A DNA stretch of 64,000 nucleotides, taken from Streptomyces resistomycificus (GTDB lineage Bacteria; Actinomycetota; Actinomycetes; Streptomycetales; Streptomycetaceae). Where the stretch lies: the NCBI RefSeq assembly GCF_001514265.1, contig NZ_KQ948989.1, forward strand, positions 893,768 through 957,767, read 5' to 3'. Shown here one piece after another: positions 58,784-64,000 of this stretch (its first letter is position 1; each line of letters begins with the position of its first letter). Below the pieces are notes generated by a model. That model was given only the letters and a program-made list of their open reading frames with translations. It was not told the DNA's origin and made no database searches. Both the position numbers and the translations under genes were made by a program.

Positions 58784-58853
58784 GGCCGACTAGAGATCTT
58801 TAAGGGTGCGGGTTACGTGGGGTCGTGACGGTGGGCGGCGCTATGCCGGAGGG

Positions 58854-59246
58854 ATGAGGTATCCCGATGGCGGCGGGCTGACGGCCGAGGAGCGGGCTCG
58901 GAGTGACCCGCAGCGGAGCGTCGGCCGCGGAGCGCGACTACGAGCACCTGCCGCGCGGAACCGGCGGCGCACGACCTCGCCGGTGCGGGCCAGTGTCCAG
59001 CACTGGTCACTCCAGCCACACGCAGCCGGACCGGCCTCCAACACCGTCTCCAGAGCACATAGTTGACCGACATCGAGCTTGCAGCGGGCGCCACCGGGAC
59101 CCTTGGAGAGCAGTGCCTGGCGGCCACCCGAGGCCAGGGCCCGGCGCCAGCGGTTCGCCGACATCCGGGTCACCCGGAACCGCCCGGGCCACCTCCCGGT
59201 CACTGGTTCCCGCCTCGATCAAGTCAGCCGCCGCAAGCCGGATCTG
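58854..59246. mobile_element. IS630-family transposase remnant split by an inversion
   Basis: On the plus strand 58854-58901 encodes [16 protein letters not shown], the conserved start of a streptomycete IS630 transposase. The expected continuation is on the opposite strand: from 59246 down, [20 protein letters not shown], then after a one-base frameshift [50 protein letters not shown] ending near 58958. So the helix-turn-helix body is inverted relative to its own N-terminus. The DDE catalytic domain is absent. The element is dead. Confidence 0.75.
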
Positions 59247-59248
59247 GG

Positions 59249-59386
59249 CGGCAGGTGTGCGAGGCGATGGACATGGAGATCGCGTCCAACACCATCAACA
59301 ACACCAGCCTGAAACTCAAGCGGCTGACCGAGCGCGGAAGCCTGGTCGAGACCGAGCAGGGCTTGTTCACCCAGCCGCGGCCGTAG
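59249..59386 (+). pseudogene. Winged-helix gene remnant A
   Basis: Frame reads RQVCEAMDMEIASNTINNTS, LKLKRLTERGSLVETEQGLF, TQPRP and a stop. It is a C-terminal winged-helix-like unit (VCEALD...KLKRLV.RG.L.E...G.F) seen in many small streptomycete proteins near IS elements. A related fragment lies at 60255-60525. No start remains. Confidence 0.45.
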
Positions 59387-59461
59387 TCGCCCGGCGACGC
59401 TGCGGCCGGCCCGCCTACCCCTCCCGAAAGGGTGAAACAGGCATCAACTCACGCAACCCTC

Positions 59462-59890
59462 TCAGGACTGCAACTGGGCGAAGAGCGTCGCCAGGTCGAT
59501 GAGGCCCCAGTGGTCGGTGAGCTTCCCGTCGGCCACCTTGAACATGCGGACCTCCAGCACCTTGATCGATCGGCCGGTGGCGGGAGTGCCGTTGAAGGAC
59601 CCGGTGTTCGTGCCGGTGAGGATGAAGCTGATCGCGAACCAATCGTCCTCGGCGACGACACGGACCGGCGTGGCGGCGAAGTCGGGGACCGCGTCGAGGA
59701 ACGACGTCAGCACCGCGCGGGTCTCCTCGACGCCGGTGATGGTGCCGTCGGCGGCGTGGTTGCGGAAGTCCGGCGCGTACAGGGCGAACAGGGCGTCGAT
59801 GTCATGCAGGTTGACGCGCCTGACGTACTCATCGGCAAGCCGGTGCAAGTCGGCGGCGGACGTTCGGGGCTCGACGTTCGAGGAAGACAT
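59462..59890 (-). CDS. SnoaL/NTF2-like protein (ester cyclase type)
   Basis: A 142-residue single-domain NTF2-fold protein. LHRLADEYVRRVNLHDIDAL, FALYAPDFRNHAADGTITGV, FLDAVPDFAATPVRVVAEDD and EVRMFKVADGKLTDHWGLID match the SnoaL-like polyketide-cyclase/ester-cyclase family. Members act as cyclases, epoxide hydrolases or ligand-binding proteins; function here is open. GGAGAAGC precedes the ATG at 59890. It stands alone; upstream lies a TACGATCGTA palindrome that may control it. Confidence 0.85.
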   Translation of the reverse strand: MSSSNVEPRTSAADLHRLADEYVRRVNLHDIDALFALYAPDFRNHAADGTITGVEETRAVLTSFLDAVPDFAATPVRVVAEDDWFAISFILTGTNTGSFNGTPATGRSIKVLEVRMFKVADGKLTDHWGLIDLATLFAQLQS

Positions 59891-60078
59891 GTGCTTCTCC
59901 AATGTGGATGGACGGAGCGGCTCCGCCCCGGTGATGGACAGGGGAATCGGGTCGAACAGGCGGGTTGGACGAGCAGGGTCTGGCACGTTTCCGACTTGCG
60001 CGAGTGCGACCACCCCTTCCGAGCCCGGGACCCGCCGGTCACGAGCGTCATCACGGGGAGGGCGACCACTCATTAACG

Positions 60079-60088
60079 TACGATCGTA
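60079..60088. promoter_or_regulatory. TACGATCGTA palindrome
   Basis: A perfect 10-bp palindrome in an AT-rich patch (ATTAACGTACGATCGTAAT) about 190 bases upstream of the SnoaL-like gene. It is the kind of site used by TetR-family repressors. The regulator is not in the vicinity. Confidence 0.4.
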
Positions 60089-60254
60089 ATGCTATCGGGG
60101 CGACCGAGAGGCCGCAAGCGAGTTCCGAGGCGAGTGGGATCGTGTGGCGGCCTACCGGTCGAGCACCAGGGCACGCCGTCAGCCGTGAACGTCACGGCGG
60201 AGAACGGGGCGCAGCGTGTGCGGCAGAAAGCGCCGCGTCGGCGATGACGAACAC

Positions 60255-60525
60255 TTGACGATCAACCGGAAGACCATCACTGCTCTCGCTGGCCGTCTCC
60301 CGGCCCAGACCGCCGCGCCCGACCTGTTCGAGCACCCGGACTACCCCCGCATCCTTGCCGTCTTCAACGAGGTCACCGGCCCTCCGGGCCCGTGATGTCT
60401 GCGAAGCCCTCGACCACGAACCGCTGCCGAAGAACATCGATGGCACCCGCGCCAAGCTGAAACGCCTCGTCAGGCTCGATGTCCTCACCGAGGCCGACGC
60501 CGGCAGCTTCACCAGAAAGCAGTAG
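60255..60525 (+). pseudogene. Winged-helix gene remnant B, frameshifted
   Basis: From 60255 the frame reads LTINRKTITALAGRLPAQT and FEHPDYPRILAVFNEVTGPP. After a frameshift near 60390 it reads RARDVCEALDHEPLPKNIDG, TRAKLKRLVRLDVLTEADAG and SFTRKQ with a stop. It resembles remnant A and is better preserved. The family is common and uncharacterised in streptomycetes. Confidence 0.5.
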
Positions 60526-60717
60526 CCGACCAAGCCCCCGCGACCAGCGGCCCTGCCCCAACCTCACCTGGAAACGGACAACACCTCACGAACCGCCCTC
60601 TGATAGCGGCCAGTCGGGATTCCCCACTGGCGGCCAGTTGGCGGGGGGTTGTCTGGCCGCCAGTGATCACTCCGCGTGAGCGGTCCCGCGTCGGCTTGCC
60701 ACGGTGGAGCCCTGGCC

Positions 60718-61479
60718 TCACCGGGCCGCGATGTGCGCCGCCCCGAACAGGCGCTTGGCCATGCCGAGGCGTTCATACGTGGCGATGGCCGGCGCGTTAC
60801 CAGTGAGCACCATGAGCGCGGCGCGGCCGTGCTGGTTGACGAGGGCGTCCACGACGAAGCCGCACACGGCCCGCGCAAGACCGCGCCCGCGGGCGGCGGG
60901 GTGGGTGATCACCCCGCCCATGAACCCGCACCCGGCCGCGGACCACGCGTCCGCCGCCACTGCCAGCGGCTTCGCCCCGACGCTGCTGTCCACCTCGCCG
61001 ACGACCCCGGCCCAGCGGCGCATGCCCGCGCGTCCCGGCTGCGCGTAAGAGTCAGGGAAGAAGCGGTCGAACAGCGAGGCCGTCTCCTTCTCTTCGCGGG
61101 CGTTCAGCCAGCGCACGCCTGCGGCGGCGGCACCGGATGGGGACGTGGCCTCCATCCAGAAGAAGTTGTGGACCGGCGCCAGGTTGGGCAGCTGCCGCAC
61201 CAGCGCATCGATCAATACAGCTTCCCCCAAGACTCGGTAGGACGGGCCGATCTCCTCCAGGATCCGCCGGACCAACACGGCCACGTCGGCACCGTCGCCC
61301 TTGACCGCAAGCCGGTCCTGTTGAGGGTTCGGGCTCGCCACCGCCAGCGCCGCGCCGTGGCACCAGGCCCGTACCCCCGGCCCCAGGCCGTCACCGCCTT
61401 GTCCCTGGGCGGCCCAGACCGGATGTCCGTCGCCGGCCGCGGCCTGCTCGATATCGCTGAGCCGTGCAAGTTCCTCCAT
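60718..61479 (-). CDS. GNAT-family N-acetyltransferase
   Basis: A 253-residue protein with the acetyl-CoA site in its C-terminal half: VITHPAARGRGLARAVCGFV (R/Q-x-x-G-x-G/A), followed by ALMVLTGNAPAIATYERLGM. The N-terminal half (about 1-130) is family-specific and probably binds the acceptor. It resembles FR47-like acetyltransferases that modify small molecules or protein N-termini. It stands between remnants and has no operon partner. The convincing start is the ATG at 61479. Confidence 0.85.
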   Translation of the reverse strand: MEELARLSDIEQAAAGDGHPVWAAQGQGGDGLGPGVRAWCHGAALAVASPNPQQDRLAVKGDGADVAVLVRRILEEIGPSYRVLGEAVLIDALVRQLPNLAPVHNFFWMEATSPSGAAAAGVRWLNAREEKETASLFDRFFPDSYAQPGRAGMRRWAGVVGEVDSSVGAKPLAVAADAWSAAGCGFMGGVITHPAARGRGLARAVCGFVVDALVNQHGRAALMVLTGNAPAIATYERLGMAKRLFGAAHIAAR

Positions 61480-61611
61480 GCGCCGTGCTTACCAGGCGTT
61501 CTTGGAGGCCCGCTGTGACCCAGCCCTCATCGATCACCGCCTGTGATCACGTATCTGGCCGTACTTGGGGAATGTGAAGTGGCCGCCGACAGACTTCCAA
61601 CCGCCGTAACC

Positions 61612-62157
61612 TCAGCCATTAATAATCTCTAGCGGCCGGAGCCGCCTGCCCATCGTGCGCCGGATCAGGGGGTGGCAGCCACCGACAGGGACGCGGAAGT
61701 GCTCCGCCGACCGGGGGGCGTCCGGTGTGGCCGGTCCTCCACACCGTCCCGATTTGGGATGGATCAGGACAGGACAGGGAGCCGTCAACTGTGGGGGACG
61801 CTGCTGGAGCTGGTCGATGGCCGCGTGGTCGGCCAGGGTAGTCGTGATCATGACGCACTGGTACTCCATGCCGGCGAAGACGCCGCGGTGGCAGCGGCAC
61901 TGGTCCCGGGTTTCGGCGCAGGCCGGGCAGTCCTCCCACTCCAGCGGGTCGTACGGCGCGGTCTCCGGTCCGGGAAGCTCCGGGGCCGTCCGGCGGATGA
62001 CGGGGGCGTAGGGGCCGGTGAACAGGTCTTCGCGCCAGGTGGGCGACAGGTCGCGGAGGAAGTCAGCCAGGGCGGCCGCTTTCTGCGGGTAGTTGTCGTA
62101 GAGCGACGCCCAAATCGGTTGGGCCTCGGTTGCGGGGTCGAACTTGGAGGGCAGCTC
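61612..62157 (-). pseudogene. Hypothetical gene remnant with a Cys/His cluster
   Basis: An open frame of about 180 codons runs from an in-frame stop at 62158-62160 to a stop at 61612. It reads FDPATEAQPIWASLYDNYPQ, KAAALADFLRDLSPTWREDL, then ECPAC-like EWEDCPACAETRDQCRCHRG, VFAGMEYQCVMITTTLADHA. The CxxC-x6-CxCH cluster suggests a zinc ribbon, as in small proteins of streptomycete integrative elements. No ATG/GTG precedes the conserved part; the first ATG is at 61869. The C-terminal third looks out of register. A decayed gene is the best reading. Confidence 0.4.
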
Positions 62158-62319
62158 TCAGGCGTCGCGGGAGGCCGCCCCCGTCACTCGACCGGTGGCC
62201 ACTCTGAAAACGCTCACTGACCTGACGCGAATGAGCGGCTGACCGTCAAAGGTCAGCACGCGGGGCGATCTGACCGAGCGGGTGTCAACTGACGTTGGGC
62301 ATGTCCGGCTGGGTGTTGT

Positions 62320-62703
62320 TCAGGTAAGCACGAGCCGCGTTGACGAAGCCAGTTGAGGCATCGGCGAAGTCTCGTCGACCACCAGCACCGCCCGCTCGTC
62401 GTGCAGGTGCTCCACCACACAGCCCCGTAGGTCGTCACGGACGGCGTCGGAATCCCACTTGGCCCGGCTGAGCAGATGCTGCATGGCGTCCGGGGTGGAC
62501 TCCCCGGCCCACTCAGCGATCGTCCAGCAGTTCTTTCGCGGCAGGTCCGACAGGAGTCCGAGCACCAGCCGTCGAGCTCGGCGCCGTGGCTCCACCCGGG
62601 CGAAGCGGCCCGCGATTCGGCCCATCAGGACCTCGAAATACTCCTGCCAAAGAGTGGGGTCCACGCTGTGACCTGCGGCCACCGCATGGTTTTCAGTCTT
62701 CAC
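62320..62703 (-). mobile_element. IS701-family transposase, N-terminal remnant
   Basis: The frame from a GTG at 62703 reads YFEVLMGRIAGRFARVEPRR, ARRLVLGLLSDLPRKNCWTI, AEWAGESTPDAMQHLLSRAK, WDSDAVRDDLRGCVVEHLHD and AVLVVDE, the canonical start of an IS701 DDE transposase up to its first catalytic Asp (62371). Unrelated sequence follows. In another frame DFADASTGFVNAARAYLNNT and QPDMPNVS end at 62285, perhaps the tail of the gene into which it inserted. The element cannot be active. Confidence 0.75.
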
Positions 62704-62777
62704 ACCCCGATGATCAACGGTGGCCGCGATCGCCCCCGCACCAGCCCCATCGTCAGGCCACGTGATGCGGCAGGGTG

Positions 62778-63692
62778 TCAGCCAGGCTGGCGCCAAGGCG
62801 TGAGGTCGAGCCCGGGATACCGCAGCGCCATCCCGGCCATCGTCTCCGGGGTCCAGTAGGGATGTCCGGGCGGCGGAAACCCGAATGCCTGGAGCTGGCG
62901 CGGTGTGGCCCGCTCGACGAACGTGAACCAATCCTCCTGGATGGCGGAGTAGGCCCAGCCCCGGCGCTGACCCCACTGGACTCCGGAGGGACGGAAGTTC
63001 AAGTGCATGGTGAACCGGGCGCCGCGCGGCGCGGTCATGGCTGTTCCGCGATGGACGGTGCCGATCTCGAAGGCGACGACTGTCCCGGCAGTACCGGCCG
63101 CGGACACCTCCGCTTCGTACAGGTGCGGGCTGCCGCTGCCGTCCTGGAAGCGGCTCTTGCTTTCGAGGCCGGGCCGCAGATACCTGTCGGGCACGGCGGG
63201 GAGGTCGGCCGTGTGCTTCCGCGAGACAAGGTGCGCCGGGCCGAGCTCCTCGGGCACGTCCGCCAGGTACACGAACATCTCCAGCTGGCGGAAGCCGGGC
63301 GCAGTGCTGGGCACCAGAAGAGTATGGCCCGGATAGTCGCAGTGCAGGTCCTGGTCGTAGTCGCTGGCACCGGCGTACTTCGCCCAGGCCTCCGCCCCGG
63401 AGATCTGGATGTCGTCGTCTTCCAGCAGCGTCTCGGCGAGCGTCAGGACCCGGTGGTTCACAGCCAGCAGGCTGATCTCCGTGCTGGCGAACGGGAAGTA
63501 GTCGATCCCGGCGAACTGGTCGCCGATGAATCGCTCGCGTCGTGCATCGGTTGCGTCGTGGAACCCCTCAGCGGAGGGGAAGAGCAAGTCCAGTTCACCT
63601 GCCGCGGGCTTCAGCTCATCGGGTGGGATGAAGCCAGGGAGAATGACGAAGCCGTCTTCACGCCACGCTTGCGCCGCTTCTTCGAGGTCCAT
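62778..63692 (-). CDS. Phytanoyl-CoA dioxygenase (PhyH)-family protein
   Basis: A 304-residue non-haem iron(II)/2-oxoglutarate dioxygenase-like protein. It opens AWREDGFVILPGFIPPDELK. The metal ligands are His and Asp in DLHCDYPGHTLLVPS and His in FEIGTVHRGTAM. The 2-oxoglutarate-binding Arg lies in RGARFTMHLNFRPSG. The family hydroxylates fatty acyl-CoA, ectoine or natural products; this subtype (about 300 residues, WTPETMAGMALRYPG end) is uncharacterised. The ATG at 63692 has only a weak ribosome site. The neighbour downstream is an IS701 remnant. Confidence 0.85.
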   Translation of the reverse strand: MDLEEAAQAWREDGFVILPGFIPPDELKPAAGELDLLFPSAEGFHDATDARRERFIGDQFAGIDYFPFASTEISLLAVNHRVLTLAETLLEDDDIQISGAEAWAKYAGASDYDQDLHCDYPGHTLLVPSTAPGFRQLEMFVYLADVPEELGPAHLVSRKHTADLPAVPDRYLRPGLESKSRFQDGSGSPHLYEAEVSAAGTAGTVVAFEIGTVHRGTAMTAPRGARFTMHLNFRPSGVQWGQRRGWAYSAIQEDWFTFVERATPRQLQAFGFPPPGHPYWTPETMAGMALRYPGLDLTPWRQPG

Positions 63693-63899
63693 CGAGCCAG
63701 GATCAGCACGGCGGTTGACGCAGGCAAGCGGTTTTCCGGTACCAAGTACACCTCTGGGGCGGACAGTTGCCACTCCAGACCGAGCCGGAAGCATCGCCGC
63801 TCCTCAAGCTCGACCGGCCCACCAGACAGCTTGATCACGATCTCCAGCTGGAGTACTAACCCGGAATCGGCTGCTTGCCTGACAGCCCCTGAAAACACA

Positions 63900-63941
63900 G
63901 AAGGCCCGCTCCCTGCACGTTCGCGGAGAGTACGGGCCTTC
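63900..63941. terminator. Stem-loop terminator GAAGGCCCG...CGGGCCTTC
   Basis: GAAGGCCCG (63900-63908) pairs with CGGGCCTTC (63933-63941) across a 24-base loop. The form AAAACACAGAAGGCCCG is a common streptomycete gene-end hairpin. It probably ends a gene lying to the right of the window or isolates the PhyH promoter. Confidence 0.55.
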
Positions 63942-63960
63942 GTCATGCTCAGTCGGGTGC

Positions 63961-64000
63961 ATCAGGGTGCATCAGGGTGCATCAGGGTGCATCAGGGTGC
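63961..64000 (+). repeat. Decamer tandem repeat reaching the window edge
   Basis: ATCAGGGTGC is repeated four times without change, preceded by a degenerate copy (AGTCGGGTGC at 63951). The array continues past the end of the window, so its full length is unknown. Confidence 0.9.

Overview
The window looks like chromosomal DNA of a Streptomyces or a close relative. Base composition is very GC-rich and coding third positions are GC-biased. GTG and TTG starts are used. The gene families fit as well: LuxR-type two-component pairs, SpoIIE phosphatases, a SigJ-type ECF factor, serine/threonine kinases, Tat-exported hydrolases and many acyl-CoA ligases. The organisation is accessory rather than core. 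There is no ribosomal or replication gene and no tRNA that I can see. Catabolic operons, regulators and a likely defence pair are separated by pockets of broken genes and IS remnants, as in a chromosome arm.

Layout. 1-6.2 kb: PIG-L and GntR remnants, an acyl-CoA ligase facing a PAS-GAF histidine kinase with its LuxR response regulator, then an SDR. 6.2-17.5 kb: a secreted beta-propeller protein, then a plant cell-wall locus on the minus strand read as sugar-binding lipoprotein, two permeases, PL9 lyase, GH43 and GH53. Upstream lies a broken PL11 rhamnogalacturonan lyase with a LacI/CebR-like operator. The locus should take up and degrade rhamnogalacturonan I and its galactan/arabinan side chains. 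17.7-26.5 kb: a seven-gene aromatic catabolic operon (two FAD monooxygenases, amidohydrolase/decarboxylase, extradiol dioxygenase, two FAH-fold hydrolases, a cyclase-family protein) with a divergent LysR regulator and palindromes between them. 26.7-28.3 kb: TetR and a DUF1295 membrane protein sharing an operator-like repeat cluster.

28.9-40 kb: a PAS-GAF-SpoIIE phosphatase, an orphan sugar-binding lipoprotein, a PnuC-type transporter, a flavin reductase, a broken iron alcohol dehydrogenase, a 3-hydroxyisobutyryl-CoA hydrolase homologue, an HxlR regulator and dihydrolipoyl dehydrogenase. 40-45 kb: an MpaB-like (DUF2236) protein, a kinase with tandem TPRs and a phytoene-desaturase-like oxidoreductase. 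44.8-49.1 kb: a TIR protein followed by a very large TIR-like/NACHT/HEAT-repeat STAND protein. This is the best candidate for an undescribed (probably antiviral) system here. 49.3-58.3 kb: an exported beta-lactamase-fold hydrolase, a nitronate monooxygenase-type flavoprotein overlapping an acyl-CoA ligase, a SigJ-type sigma factor, a second acyl-CoA ligase, penicillin-acylase and PaaK remnants, and a nitrilase-fold protein lacking its usual cysteine. 58.4-64 kb: an IS630 transposase broken by an inversion, an IS701 remnant, other debris, an NTF2-like protein, a GNAT acetyltransferase and a phytanoyl-CoA dioxygenase-like protein. The window ends in a decamer tandem repeat.

All functions are inferred from motifs read by eye. 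No database search was run. Coordinates of remnants are approximate.
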